Shown: positions 9,084 through 18,065 of the stretch, one piece after another
Position numbering within the stretch: the stretch's first letter is position 1
Layout of the letters: each line of letters opens with the position of its first letter
Origin: Bryobacter sp.
Lineage (GTDB): Bacteria > Acidobacteriota > Terriglobia > Bryobacterales > Bryobacteraceae
Length of the DNA stretch: 64,000 bases
Assembly: GCA_022843605.1 (NCBI GenBank)
Contig: JALHNI010000006.1
Location: 1-64,000, forward strand
Reading direction: 5' to 3'
Notes under the pieces: model-generated
Databases searched by the model: none
What the model saw: the letters and a program-made list of their open reading frames with translations, nothing else
What the model was told of the DNA's origin: nothing
Position numbers and translations under genes: made by a program

Positions 9084-10019
9084 TCACTTGGGACGCGCGT
9101 AGTAGCCGGTCTTGTGGCGCGTGCGCAGACCCTCGCGCCTCGCCGCAATCCGAATCTTGCGGAAGGTCCCGTCCTCACCGGTTTGTGAACTGGTGTAGGC
9201 CAAATCGTAGGAACTGCGCAACTGGTCCGCAATCTTGCGAAATGCCTCGCGCAGATGGTCGTCTTCCGCCGCGTCGAACTCCAGCCCACCGGTCTCATTG
9301 GCCAGCCGCTGCATCACGGATCGGCCGTACTTGTTGCGCGCCGTCCATTGGCCCTTGCGCAACTCGGTATAGCGTAGCGCAAAGACGGTGGCGGCGTGTT
9401 CCTGTGCCGTCTCAATTGCGTCGAGCAGATTCCGCGCGCTTGAGTTGTCCTCCCCGTCCGAGAAGATGAGAATCGCACGGCGCCCAGCCAGGCCTTGTAG
9501 CGCCTTGGCGGACTCAATCACCGCATCATAAAATGACGACGAGTTGTCCCTCATCTCCGGATTCCCGAGCTTCCGATAAGATGCAATTCGCTTGGCCTTC
9601 TGGAATTCCTTTAGCGCCTCGTCGAGCTTATCGGGCTGCGCATCGGCGGGCGAAACCTCATAGATGTTCCGGCCAAAGCAGATCAACGTAGCCTGGTCCT
9701 TCGGCCTCAATACGGTCTTCAGAAAATCGCGCAGGTCGCGCCGGTGCTCCTTCAGGAAATCCTCCTGCGAACCGGACACATCGGCCAGGATGGCCAGCGT
9801 CAGCGGCGAGTCCGTCGCGCGGGAGAAGAAGCGGATCTTTTGCGGAACACCATCTTCAAAGACTTCGAAGTCCTCCGCGTTCAACTGCGTAATCAACTGG
9901 CCGCCGGCATTGGTGACGGAGAACGGGACGTTCACGAGACTCACATCTACCCGGATCGGATCGGGCTCTTGAGCCTGGGCTGCAGCCAGGGAACTAAGCA
10001 GAAAGCATCGGCGTTTCAT
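9084..10019 (-). CDS. VWFA-related domain protein (acidobacterial type)
   Basis: A 311-residue exported protein with a short signal sequence (MKRRCFLLSSLAAAQAQ). The opening IRVDVSLVNVPFSVTNAGGQ and AEDFEVFEDGVPQKI are diagnostic of the VWFA-related acidobacterial family (TIGR03436). The von Willebrand A domain follows with an intact metal-binding MIDAS motif DVSGS and the downstream IFSDGEDNSS acidic site. Such domains bind protein partners through a divalent metal. It lies 36 bases upstream of the PPC gene on the same strand and may belong to the same extracellular unit. Family call is firm, function unknown. Confidence 0.92.
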   Translation of the reverse strand: MKRRCFLLSSLAAAQAQEPDPIRVDVSLVNVPFSVTNAGGQLITQLNAEDFEVFEDGVPQKIRFFSRATDSPLTLAILADVSGSQEDFLKEHRRDLRDFLKTVLRPKDQATLICFGRNIYEVSPADAQPDKLDEALKEFQKAKRIASYRKLGNPEMRDNSSSFYDAVIESAKALQGLAGRRAILIFSDGEDNSSARNLLDAIETAQEHAATVFALRYTELRKGQWTARNKYGRSVMQRLANETGGLEFDAAEDDHLREAFRKIADQLRSSYDLAYTSSQTGEDGTFRKIRIAARREGLRTRHKTGYYARPK

Positions 10020-10289
10020 GGTCGTAATTTAACCAATACGCACGAACCCGTGGGCAGTTGCCATCTTTTTACGGATTCATCAGCCGCTTCGGCGTCCAAT
10101 ACGTCTGACCTCGGCGCATAGCCGCCGTTCGATACCCGTAATCCTTGCAGCGGTAAAGCGGCAAAGCGGACCAACCCGTAACCAAGGCACCCTCGTATAC
10201 TTACGACTGATAGCCCCGAGCGTCCAATAGGCGAGGTGGTCGCACAGGAGGAGAGCAAGGAAGGAGAGGGGTAGCGCGGCCCGAGGCAA

Positions 10290-11414
10290 ATGAGTGACGC
10301 CATGAAGGATACCCCACACTTCGCCGTAGAAATCGCAGCATTCCCTGACGCGCTTCGGGAACTCATCGAAGCCGAACTTGGTGCCGGCAACAGGATTGTG
10401 GAGTTGTCGAGCACCTTTCCGGCGCCACCGGCGGGGGCCTGGGTGAAGCTGGAAAATCCGGTGAGTTCCCGGCCGCGCAAGACTGGGGATGGGATCGTGT
10501 TCTACGACCGTAACTCGCCGAGTTATTCCGGCGAGTTCACGGATGAGAGGCGGTTCTACTTTGTGCTGGAGCCACCCCATCCGCCGGAACCCGAGCCCGA
10601 CATGGATGCCATCCGAGCCGCGCTTGAGGCGAGGCAACGCGCCGCCGACGCCAATCGCTTCGCCGCGGAGCCTCTGAATCACGCGGCGCTGAGCTATCAG
10701 GCGCAGCGGCCGACCCCACCCGTTCAACCGCCACCGGCACACGCGACGACTCCGAAAGCAGTCACCGCCATCGATCGGTTTCGCGAAAGTATGGTCGGCA
10801 CTTACGAACGGTGGCGCGAAGGCATCGGCTATGACGTGGCCATCTTCCGGACGGCGACTCCGGAAGAACTCGTCGCGATGGAGGACCTGTTGCTCTCCCG
10901 GCAAGTTGACGATTGGCGCGACGTCGAGGCGCTGGCAGCCCTCGATTCTCCGCGCGCGCGGGTCGCTCTGCGCAAGGCATTGCGAAGCTCCAACCTGCGG
11001 GTGCGCATCGCCGTGGCCGAATACGCTCCTCACCTCATTTCCGAAGCAGAGCGCACCACGGCTCTTGTGCAGGCGCTTGAGGGTTCCGACACTTACGGCG
11101 GGCTGACCCAGGCTCTGCTGCAGATCCAGGAGTTCCATCCGCCCCCGATTATCGACGCGCTCCTGCGCGGCGTGCTCAACCGCGCGGGAGGCCCGCCGGT
11201 GCACTTCGCCGCCATGCTGATGTTTCTGCACGGCAAGGCCTCATCGCCCTTCGACTGGGAACAGCGCCCGTTTTTCCTGAAGTTCAACACGGCTGACCGG
11301 CGGGAGCGCATTCGGCTCTTCGAGGAGCTTTGCGCGAGAATCGGCGTGAATGCGGAAAAGTATCTGGACGGAGACCGCACTTCTCACGGGCTGGGGCCAG
11401 ACTCGTCACAATAG
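10290..11414 (+). CDS. Unrecognised protein with HEAT-like C-terminal helices
   Basis: A 374-residue protein that I cannot assign to a family. Residues 1-100 are mixed alpha/beta (AVEIAAFPDALRELIEAELG, then EFTDERRFYFVLEP). Residues 100-160 are proline- and alanine-rich and probably disordered. Residues 180-330 are helical with HEAT/armadillo-like pairs (ALAALDSPRARVALRKALRS, LRVRIAVAEYAPHLISEAER), including LVQALEGSDTYGGLTQALLQ. There is no signal peptide or membrane segment, so it is probably cytoplasmic. It ends exactly where the convergent cdsA stop begins. An immunity or chaperone-type role would fit HEAT-like proteins, but nothing here shows it. Confidence 0.75.
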   Translation: MSDAMKDTPHFAVEIAAFPDALRELIEAELGAGNRIVELSSTFPAPPAGAWVKLENPVSSRPRKTGDGIVFYDRNSPSYSGEFTDERRFYFVLEPPHPPEPEPDMDAIRAALEARQRAADANRFAAEPLNHAALSYQAQRPTPPVQPPPAHATTPKAVTAIDRFRESMVGTYERWREGIGYDVAIFRTATPEELVAMEDLLLSRQVDDWRDVEALAALDSPRARVALRKALRSSNLRVRIAVAEYAPHLISEAERTTALVQALEGSDTYGGLTQALLQIQEFHPPPIIDALLRGVLNRAGGPPVHFAAMLMFLHGKASSPFDWEQRPFFLKFNTADRRERIRLFEELCARIGVNAEKYLDGDRTSHGLGPDSSQ

Positions 11415-12242
11415 TTAGCGCCAGAACGCTTTCACCATCCAGTAGAAGACCGGCGCAGCGAGGCACAGCGAGTCCACCCGATCCAACACGCCGCCATGTC
11501 CTGTAATCACGGTACCCCAGTCCTTGATCTTGCGCTGCCGTTTGAGCGCCGACAGAAGGAGCCCGCTCAAGAATCCAGCGCTGGTAATGAGCAGGGACAA
11601 CGACATCGCGCCCAGTGGCCCGAACGGGGTCAGGTAGTAAAGCCAAGTCCCAAGCACGGTTGCGCTGGCCACTCCCCCCACCAGACCCTCAACCGTCTTC
11701 GAGGGAGAAATTCGGGGCGCGATGGCGTGCCGCCCGATGGCCCGGCCCCACAGATATTGCAAGACGTCGCTCGCCTGCACCACGAGGACCAGGTAAAGGA
11801 CCAATTCCACTTGCCCCAGCGCCGGGACAAAGGAGAGCCCATAGACGCACAGCAGGAGGCCCAGCCATCGCTGCCGCGGCAAGGCGAAGCCCGCCAGCGG
11901 AATCAGGAGCAGCGCTACCCACTGCCAGTCCCAGATCACGGCCGCGAATTGCGCGGGAACTGCGGCGAAGTACCAGGCGCCCGGCCGACCCGCCGGATCG
12001 GAGGCAGCGAACTCCCGCAACGCGAACCACGAGAGCCCAGCGAACAGACCGAAGAGGGCGTAACGCCCCAGCACCAACGCCAATCCGCCCACGGCAATCA
12101 TCACCCACCAGGCGCGGATGCGCGAGTTCAGATTCGCCGTTGCCGGCGATGGACGGTGCCGATGGAGCCACCATCCCAGGGCGCTGGCTAGAACCAGCAC
12201 TACGAAAAGCCCGCCGAAGATCGTCTGCACTTCCTGAGTCAT
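11415..12242 (-). CDS. cdsA: Phosphatidate cytidylyltransferase (CdsA-like)
   Basis: A 275-residue integral membrane enzyme converting phosphatidate and CTP to CDP-diacylglycerol. About eight hydrophobic segments are present. The C-terminal signature spans residues 231-258 (SALKRQRKIKDWGTVITGHG, then GVLDRVDSL), with the usual IPGHGG altered to ITGHGG. The substrate/metal region QASDVLQYLWGR and SPSKTVEG (179-186) is intact. Its ATG overlaps the acyltransferase TGA as ATGA. The operon of acyltransferase, membrane protein, PAP2-phosphatase and hydrolase-methyltransferase suggests a dedicated phospholipid-modifying module, so this may be an accessory CdsA rather than the housekeeping copy. Confidence 0.9.
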   Translation of the reverse strand: MTQEVQTIFGGLFVVLVLASALGWWLHRHRPSPATANLNSRIRAWWVMIAVGGLALVLGRYALFGLFAGLSWFALREFAASDPAGRPGAWYFAAVPAQFAAVIWDWQWVALLLIPLAGFALPRQRWLGLLLCVYGLSFVPALGQVELVLYLVLVVQASDVLQYLWGRAIGRHAIAPRISPSKTVEGLVGGVASATVLGTWLYYLTPFGPLGAMSLSLLITSAGFLSGLLLSALKRQRKIKDWGTVITGHGGVLDRVDSLCLAAPVFYWMVKAFWR

Positions 12243-12871
12243 CGCGGGCCATTCGGCCGGTCATTCGGTTGGCGGAGGGATTCCATCGTGATCCGCACAC
12301 GGGACAGAAAGGCCGCAGCATCCTCCTGGCCATCCCAGCTCAGCGGTGCGCCGAAATGCAAGGCGCACGTACCCGGCACTGGGAACACGGCGCGCTTGGG
12401 CAGGACCCTCGACGCATTTCGGATCCACACCGGAACAATCTGGACCTGCGGGAAGGCTCGCGCCAGAAAGTAGATGCCGGGCTTCAACGGTTGCAGCGAG
12501 CCGCCGCACCCTCGCGTACCTTCCGGGAAAAAGATCAGCGAATCACCCTGGCGCAGTGCCTGAAATGCCGGCCCCAGCGGGTTGAGGTCACTGCTGTCGC
12601 GATCGATGAGCACCGTGCGGAACACCCGCTCGGTGAGGTACTTCCGGAAGCCCCCGGCGCGCCAATAGTCGGCGGCGGCCACCGGGCGGGTATTCTGCCG
12701 CAGGCGATGCGGCAGCGCGGCCATCAGCAGGACGGCATCGAGGTGACTGGTGTGATTGGCGCAATAGATGCGCTGGCCGGCGGCCGATTCCTTACCCGGC
12801 TGGTGCCCATGCGCGGTCGTGATCCAGCGAGCCGCCCAAAGAGCGAGCGCTTTGAGTTGTTTTTCGATCAT
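12239..12871 (-). CDS. 1-acyl-sn-glycerol-3-phosphate acyltransferase-like (PlsC family)
   Basis: A 210-residue acyltransferase. The catalytic NHTSHLDA (His40, Asp45; HX4D) and the phosphate-binding FFPEGTRG (115-121) are intact. The start at 12871 is chosen because it overlaps the stop of the preceding gene as ATGA and gives family-normal length; a longer in-frame opening upstream has no conserved content. It would acylate a lysophospholipid or related alcohol, feeding the CdsA encoded downstream. The acyl donor and exact acceptor cannot be told from sequence. Confidence 0.9.
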   Translation of the reverse strand: MIEKQLKALALWAARWITTAHGHQPGKESAAGQRIYCANHTSHLDAVLLMAALPHRLRQNTRPVAAADYWRAGGFRKYLTERVFRTVLIDRDSSDLNPLGPAFQALRQGDSLIFFPEGTRGCGGSLQPLKPGIYFLARAFPQVQIVPVWIRNASRVLPKRAVFPVPGTCALHFGAPLSWDGQEDAAAFLSRVRITMESLRQPNDRPNGPR

Positions 12872-13200
12872 CGATTGCCGCTCAAGATCGCCACTGCCGT
12901 CGCGCCGAATTGCAACAGGCATGCACCAGCCAGATAGCGAGCCAGCCGCCGGCCCCCCGCACACCGGTCTGCAATGCTGCGCTCCTCGCGGCGAGTTCGC
13001 AACCCCGCGCGCGACAGCCACGCATCCAACTGCGCAGGGGCGCTCTCCAGATCGCGTGCCAGCATCTCCAGCAGACCCGCGTCGAGCTGGACTCGAACGG
13101 CGAAGTACACCACCAGGCTCCATCCCAACAGCGGGATCCAAGCGTGGTAACTGGCAGCCACCAACGCACCCGCGTGCGAGGCCCATACAAGGGTCCCCAT
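12868..13200 (-). CDS. Small membrane protein of the lipid operon
   Basis: About 110 residues from the ATG at 13200. Two hydrophobic stretches are seen (about residues 6-38, LVAASYHAWIPLLGWSLVVY, and a C-terminal YLAGACLLQFGATAVAILSG). The middle is a charged helix. The stop overlaps the acyltransferase start. The frame stays open upstream and the stretch coding DARHAEDAFDCRATAALLRS looks protein-like, so a non-standard or upstream start near 13260 is possible; the upstream phosphatase stop is at 13259. Position in a lipid operon suggests a membrane partner, but no family is recognised. Confidence 0.7.
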   Translation of the reverse strand: MGTLVWASHAGALVAASYHAWIPLLGWSLVVYFAVRVQLDAGLLEMLARDLESAPAQLDAWLSRAGLRTRREERSIADRCAGGRRLARYLAGACLLQFGATAVAILSGNR

Positions 13201-13258
13201 GGACCGCAAGAGCGCCGCCGTGGCACGGCAATCGAACGCGTCTTCCGCGTGCCGCGCG

Positions 13259-14506
13259 TCACTGGTTGGCTGGAAGTCTGGCGCAGGCCTCGACACGCTG
13301 TACCGCCTCCTTTCCCATGACGATGCGGGGACGCGCCAGCCGCACCTTCGCAATCGCCTCCTCGGCGGAGTTGGCATGTCCGGCCTCCACCAGCCACGCA
13401 GCCGCAACCGTGGCACTGCGGGAATAACCGAGAGCACAGCAGACTAGCGCCGGCCGCGGGGCTCCCAGGATCGCGCGGACCGCAGCCTTCGTTTGGTCGG
13501 CATCGGGCACGACCAGATCGAGCACCGGAATGTGATGCTGCGCCCGTACCGGCATCTCCGCAGTGAGGTCAATCACCGTCGCGAAGGCGACCCCCGGTGA
13601 CGGCGCCCGCCCGATCCAGACCCCATCCGCCAGATGTTGCCAGGGCTCTTCGCCATGGGTCCAGCAGCGCGAGTTGATCCACGCGCCGAGCGTATATGGC
13701 CACATCCAAAACGCGATCCGGCCGTTGCGCTTCGACAACCACACGGGGTCACCGTTCCAATAGGCACAAGCCACCATCGACAGAGAGAACGCCGGCCAAA
13801 GTGCGGTCCACAGCGTGCCGCGCCAGATGAATGCCGCCGCGGTGAGCGCCACCGCGGGCAGGAAATAGAGCGCGGCCAGTTTAGGACGTCTGGCCTCAGC
13901 GAACCTTCGTTCCGGAATCGCCGCCAGAACGAGGAGCGCGGCCCACAAACCCAGCGGGAGATCGATGAACTGGTGCTGATAGGTGGTCCAGGCCGACATC
14001 GCGACCAGGATGAACCACGCCGCGGCGATCCGGTGAGCCCCGCCGCTGAGTACACGCCGGTAGCAGACCCAGAGAATGACTGCGAGGCTTACATGCAGGG
14101 AGGGGGCCTGGTTGAACGCCTTGTCGAAACTGGTCAGCGAGGCAAAGAGCCACGCGGACCAGCCATCCAGCGGGGGGCGCACATAGCTCACCCGCAAGGG
14201 AAAAAGGACGAAGCAGACGATCGAGAACAACTGGATCGCCAGCAGCCGCCACGCGTGCCGGTCCAACTCCTCGCGCGTCCGGCAAAGCGCAAATGAACCG
14301 GCGTACAGCAGATCGCAGGACCAATACGGCAGGATGGTCCAGGCCAGGAAAGGCAGGTGCCGCTCCCAGGCGAAAACAAGGGAGGGCACATGCGTCAGAC
14401 CGTCGGCAAAGGCGTTTGCGGCGTTATAGCTGGCGAAGAAGAAGGAACCGAGCAGCACGAGCCAGACCCCGGCCCGGAGATAAGGCCGTTGGATAGTGGG
14501 TTCCAT
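13259..14506 (-). CDS. PAP2-like membrane phosphatase fused to a dual-specificity phosphatase
   Basis: A 415-residue two-domain protein. The N-terminal 250 residues are polytopic with PAP2-type motifs PSLHVS (135-140) and YQHQFIDLPLG with His178 and Asp182. The C-terminal 130 residues form a dual-specificity phosphatase fold: VIDLTAEMP, IPVLDLVVPDA and the P-loop CALGYSR, Cys357 to Arg363 (CX5R). The usual His before the nucleophile is Cys356 instead. The combination suggests dephosphorylation of a lipid phosphate, possibly phosphatidylglycerol phosphate or inositol lipids. Its ATG immediately follows the TAG of the upstream gene. Confidence 0.88.
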   Translation of the reverse strand: MEPTIQRPYLRAGVWLVLLGSFFFASYNAANAFADGLTHVPSLVFAWERHLPFLAWTILPYWSCDLLYAGSFALCRTREELDRHAWRLLAIQLFSIVCFVLFPLRVSYVRPPLDGWSAWLFASLTSFDKAFNQAPSLHVSLAVILWVCYRRVLSGGAHRIAAAWFILVAMSAWTTYQHQFIDLPLGLWAALLVLAAIPERRFAEARRPKLAALYFLPAVALTAAAFIWRGTLWTALWPAFSLSMVACAYWNGDPVWLSKRNGRIAFWMWPYTLGAWINSRCWTHGEEPWQHLADGVWIGRAPSPGVAFATVIDLTAEMPVRAQHHIPVLDLVVPDADQTKAAVRAILGAPRPALVCCALGYSRSATVAAAWLVEAGHANSAEEAIAKVRLARPRIVMGKEAVQRVEACARLPANQ

Positions 14507-15883
14507 CTAGAGCCGTTCCGCAAGGGAGACGGTGAACAGGCCAGTGGGGTCGATTCGCTGGGTCACTTTCCGGAAGCCGGCGGCGGCCACCAGTTGATCG
14601 AGTTCCTCCTGCGTGCGCCGCCGCATGATCCACGGTGCGCCGCCGCGATGGCTGCTCAGCGTTCTGGCGATCATCTCGAGTTGCGGGTGCCATGGTTGCC
14701 CGGTATAGAGAAGAAACCCTCCGGGTTCCGTTGCCGCAGCAATACCTCGCAACGAATCCCGAACGACTTCGTTGCCAGGAAACAACTCGTAGAGGCCGGA
14801 GACAATAGAGACGCTGGCCTTCGGAACGATCGCGCCGAGCGCCGCGGCGTCAAACGCGTCACCCTGTTCGAAGCGGGCGTTTTTCAGGCCGGAACCGGAG
14901 ATCGCCGCCTGTCCCCACGTCACATTCTCCTTGGAGTAGTCGCGCAACAGAATGCTCTCCACTGGAACACCGCTCCGATGAATTCCCTCCAGCACGTAGC
15001 GTCCATGGCCGGCCGCGACATCCAAAATCCGTACGGCCCGTCCCTGCTGGCGCAGCGAAATCATGGCCTCGTTCAGCAGGGCCTGGAGCATCTGCCGGCG
15101 CACCCGGACGCCCCGCCAGCCGATCGCGTTCAGATAGAACCAGTCGATCAGGCGACCCAGGGGCGTGAAGCCGGACGCCTCATTCCGGTAAACGTAGTCG
15201 AGCGACGCACCCGAATCAAAACCCGTCTCCAGGCCCAGCTTGATGCCCCCAGCCCAGCGGCCCAGGGTGCTCATAAACAGTCTTTGGCTGGCGAACGACA
15301 GTCCTCGCGGCGACCACCACGGTAATGGCCTCTTCAGTTCCTCATACTCGCGTTGCGTAAAGTCGTTGCCGGCAAGCAAATCCGTCTTCTGAACAGCTTT
15401 GCCGGCGAACTGCCGTTCCACGAACGCGCGCGCTTTCGCGACGGGTAAGTGCCGGTCCCGTTCTCCCAGGGTGTCGTGCCGAAGGCCGTCGAAAACATGC
15501 CACTCGCGGTCCGCCGTACCCAGACGATCGAAGAAGTCCCGCTGCGGTTTTTCCCTCACCACCCAATCGCTACCGGAGACTAACATCTGCACCGGGACGC
15601 GAACGGCGCCGGCGTCATCCACCACGCGCTCCGCCATCTGATCGAGGCTCAACAGCACCCGTACCGAAATCGGTCGCTTGATCAGCGGATCCGTCGCGTA
15701 CGATGCCGCCCGCTCCCGGTCCTGAGTCAGCGCGCTTCCCTTCACGTAGGAGTTCACGAAGAAGTTCCCGAACAGGGCATGGCCAACCGTAAGACCGAGG
15801 CGGGCAAAGGGTACGTAGAGCTTGACGCGGAACGCCGGAGAGGCCAGCACCAGGCAGCGCAAGTCCGGCGCATAGTCGTGCAC
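14507..15883 (-). CDS. Alpha/beta hydrolase-methyltransferase fusion, N-terminally truncated
   Basis: 458 codons from a GTG at 15883. The first 160 residues are the second half of an alpha/beta hydrolase (LVLASPAFRVKLYVPFARLG, catalytic Asp106 in SGSDWVV, His136 in GLRHDTLG). The oxyanion region, nucleophile elbow and first strands expected in this two-domain family are missing. Residues 250-458 are a class I SAM methyltransferase of the Methyltransf_20 type with VRILDVAAGHGR (284-295). In-frame sequence upstream hits TGA after only about eleven codons, so the hydrolase half cannot be functional as it stands. The methyltransferase may still be translated. It heads the lipid operon; the probable deletion has removed its promoter side as well. 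Confidence 0.82.
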   Translation of the reverse strand: MHDYAPDLRCLVLASPAFRVKLYVPFARLGLTVGHALFGNFFVNSYVKGSALTQDRERAASYATDPLIKRPISVRVLLSLDQMAERVVDDAGAVRVPVQMLVSGSDWVVREKPQRDFFDRLGTADREWHVFDGLRHDTLGERDRHLPVAKARAFVERQFAGKAVQKTDLLAGNDFTQREYEELKRPLPWWSPRGLSFASQRLFMSTLGRWAGGIKLGLETGFDSGASLDYVYRNEASGFTPLGRLIDWFYLNAIGWRGVRVRRQMLQALLNEAMISLRQQGRAVRILDVAAGHGRYVLEGIHRSGVPVESILLRDYSKENVTWGQAAISGSGLKNARFEQGDAFDAAALGAIVPKASVSIVSGLYELFPGNEVVRDSLRGIAAATEPGGFLLYTGQPWHPQLEMIARTLSSHRGGAPWIMRRRTQEELDQLVAAAGFRKVTQRIDPTGLFTVSLAERL

Positions 15884-15953
15884 CCAACAAGATCTTCCTC
15901 AATCGGATCCCCACGCGGCGGACCGCGAACAACTGCTCAAGATACTGCGCGAG

Positions 15954-16442
15954 GTGGAGAGCAGCATTAACTCCCAAAGCCTCGAGCGCATGGTCCAGCA
16001 GATGGACGCAAATGCGACAGTCGTGTGGGCGAATGGCGAAGTGTCTCGCGGACCGGCCGAGGTGCTCGCCTACTATGACCGGATGGTGAAAGGGAAAGAC
16101 CGCATCCTCACGAAGTACATGACTTCCGCGAAGTTGGACGGTCATGCCCGCTTTCTGGGTGACGGCAGCGTTGCAATCGCCGACGGAACCATGGAAGACG
16201 AATTCTACCCCGTGATTCGCGGCCCCTTCCGTCTGAGTTCGAAATGGACCACCACGGCCGCCCGCATCAATGGCGAATGGAAGATCGTCGGGTTACACCT
16301 TTCGGCCAACGTCTTCAATAACACCTTGCTCGATGAAGCCAAGAAGGCCCTGATGTACGTGGGCGGTGGCGGTTTACTCGTGGGCCTGCTCGCCGGATGG
16401 GGAATCAGCCGGTTCCTCGGCCGCTCGCGCCGCGGCAGCTGA
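15954..16442 (+). CDS. NTF2/SnoaL-like protein with C-terminal membrane anchor, probably truncated at the N-terminus
   Basis: 162 residues from a GTG. The fold is NTF2-like (ATVVWANGEVSRGPAEVLAY, SVAIADGTMEDEFY, ARINGEWKIVGLHLSANVFN), followed by a glycine-rich membrane segment (ALMYVGGGGLLVGLLAGWGI) and a basic end. Open reading extends in frame upstream to 15876 without a good start, and the part coding SDPHAADREQLLKILREVES looks like genuine N-terminal protein, so the GTG is probably not the original start. No ribosome binding site is visible. It diverges from the truncated hydrolase-methyltransferase gene, and both appear cut at the same point. Confidence 0.68.
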   Translation: MESSINSQSLERMVQQMDANATVVWANGEVSRGPAEVLAYYDRMVKGKDRILTKYMTSAKLDGHARFLGDGSVAIADGTMEDEFYPVIRGPFRLSSKWTTTAARINGEWKIVGLHLSANVFNNTLLDEAKKALMYVGGGGLLVGLLAGWGISRFLGRSRRGS

Positions 16443-16646
16443 TATTGCAGGCGCGCCCGTCAAGGCAACAAACCTGATTTCCGTGGCTCAGTGGTCCAAG
16501 CCTCGCTCCGTTGTCGTCACCAAGTGGAGTAAGAAGTAACCAGCGTGTCTTTTGTTTACGGTGGAGATCGCAAAAGTAGCGCTCTGCATGTTGCGCACGA
16601 GCTTATGTTGGACTTATCGGTCGAAGCCTCGAACACAGGCCGAGCA

Positions 16647-18065
16647 CTACTTACTCGCGGCGATCCCCACGACGGCGTACCACATAAACTGGACCAGCCC
16701 GTGCAAGGACTGCTCGCTCAGGCGTTCGACATCGCTGTGCCATCCGTGTTCGGCAAACTCGGCTTCGTCGAACTGTGGACCAATTCCGTATGCCTGCACG
16801 CCACGGGCGCGCAACTGAGCAAGATCCGTGGCCCCGGTCACCATCCCGGGAATGGTGATGGCGCCGGGATAGAGCCTCCGTTGCGCCGCTTCCAGGGCGC
16901 GAAACATCTCGGTATCCAAGCGGCTGGGCGGCGCCGAAGGACGGCCCGGAGCACTAGGCACGATCTTAACCGCTGGATCGCCGATCACGCGGTTCATTTC
17001 GGCATAGAACTTCGTCATGTCCTCGTCCGGCAGCGCGCGGATATCCAGCATCGCTTCGGCCTGCGACGGGATGACGTTCTGTCGAAAGCCTCCGCTGAGC
17101 ATGGTGGGCGAAATCGAGGTTCGCAGAATCGAGTACTTGCCCAGATCGTGCTCCGCAAAGTAATTCTGAATCGCGGCGGTCTTTTGGGGATCCACCAGGC
17201 CGTTGTAACGGGCCGCCTCTTCCCGCGGGCTGATGGTGGCCAGCCGTTCAAAGAAGGTGCGCGTAACGTCATTCAGCCGCATGGGCGGTTCCCACTTCGC
17301 CACTTTGCTGACCGCCGTTGAGAGATGGACGATAGCGTTATCGCGCCGGGGCCGCGATCCATGGCCCGACGAACCCGTCGCGATCAGTTTGGCTCGGCGG
17401 GGAACCTTCTCCGTCGCGGCGATTTCCACGAAGCGTACGCGCCCGTTCTCGGAGTGCACAAAGCCGCCCTCGGCAAGAGCGTACTCCGCTTCGATGTCTG
17501 CCCAGTGTTCCTGAACCAGATAGTCGATACCAACATTGACCGGACCGGTGGAACTCTCCTCGCTCGCTTCCGCCACATAGATCACATCGCGGTCCAGCGG
17601 CACGTTCAGGCGCTTCAACTGCAGCAGCACCATCAGCCCGGCGGTGACACCGTCCTTGTTGTCCGTTGTTCCCCGGCCCCAAACAAAGCCGTCCTTGCGC
17701 ACCGCACCGAAGGGATCCACGGGCCACTTCTCCGGTTGCACGCCCACGGTATCGGTGTGCCCGAGAATCAGGATCGGCTTCTTCGTTCCATTGCCTTTCA
17801 GGCGTGCCACAAGATTCGCGCGGCTGGGCTCCCTCGCGAAGATCTGATAGCTGATTCCTTCGCGGTCCAGGACATCTTTCAGGTAGTTGACGACGGTGGT
17901 CTCGTTGCCGGGCGGATTGCTGGTGTTCATCCGCACGATCGACTGGAAGTGCAGCAGCGTCTCTGCCTTTGCCTTCTCCCAGTCAACTACCGGCTCGGCG
18001 GCTTGAGCCGCAAGGACGCTGAGGGATAGGGCCAGGAATCGAGGCAGGTTCAGCATAGGGCACAT
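16647..18065 (-). CDS. M20-family metallopeptidase, exported
   Basis: About 472 residues. Signal peptide MCPMLNLPRFLALSLSVLAA ends before QAAEPVVDW; ATGs at 18065 and 18056 are both possible. Metal ligands and catalytic motifs of the M20/M25/M40 clan are intact: LILGHTDTVG, WGRGTTDNKDG with the bridging Asp, and AEASEESSTG with the catalytic Glu-Glu. A dimerisation domain follows, then GMVTGATDLAQL and the C-terminal His in EHGWHSD. It should cleave a dipeptide or N-acyl amino acid in the periplasm. A longer open frame to 18269 lacks family content. Confidence 0.92.
   Translation of the reverse strand: MCPMLNLPRFLALSLSVLAAQAAEPVVDWEKAKAETLLHFQSIVRMNTSNPPGNETTVVNYLKDVLDREGISYQIFAREPSRANLVARLKGNGTKKPILILGHTDTVGVQPEKWPVDPFGAVRKDGFVWGRGTTDNKDGVTAGLMVLLQLKRLNVPLDRDVIYVAEASEESSTGPVNVGIDYLVQEHWADIEAEYALAEGGFVHSENGRVRFVEIAATEKVPRRAKLIATGSSGHGSRPRRDNAIVHLSTAVSKVAKWEPPMRLNDVTRTFFERLATISPREEAARYNGLVDPQKTAAIQNYFAEHDLGKYSILRTSISPTMLSGGFRQNVIPSQAEAMLDIRALPDEDMTKFYAEMNRVIGDPAVKIVPSAPGRPSAPPSRLDTEMFRALEAAQRRLYPGAITIPGMVTGATDLAQLRARGVQAYGIGPQFDEAEFAEHGWHSDVERLSEQSLHGLVQFMWYAVVGIAASK

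Noticed and set aside
10080-11231. A 383-codon minus-strand frame opposite the HEAT-like gene
   Set aside because: Low-complexity basic composition, no start signal. The plus-strand frame has better amino-acid composition and ends neatly at the cdsA stop.
15890-15910. Restriction-like hexamers AGATCT and GGATCC near the truncation junction as a sign of a cloning artefact
   Set aside because: Both occur by chance in such sequence and the window shows no vector sequence; noted only because they flank the suspected junction.
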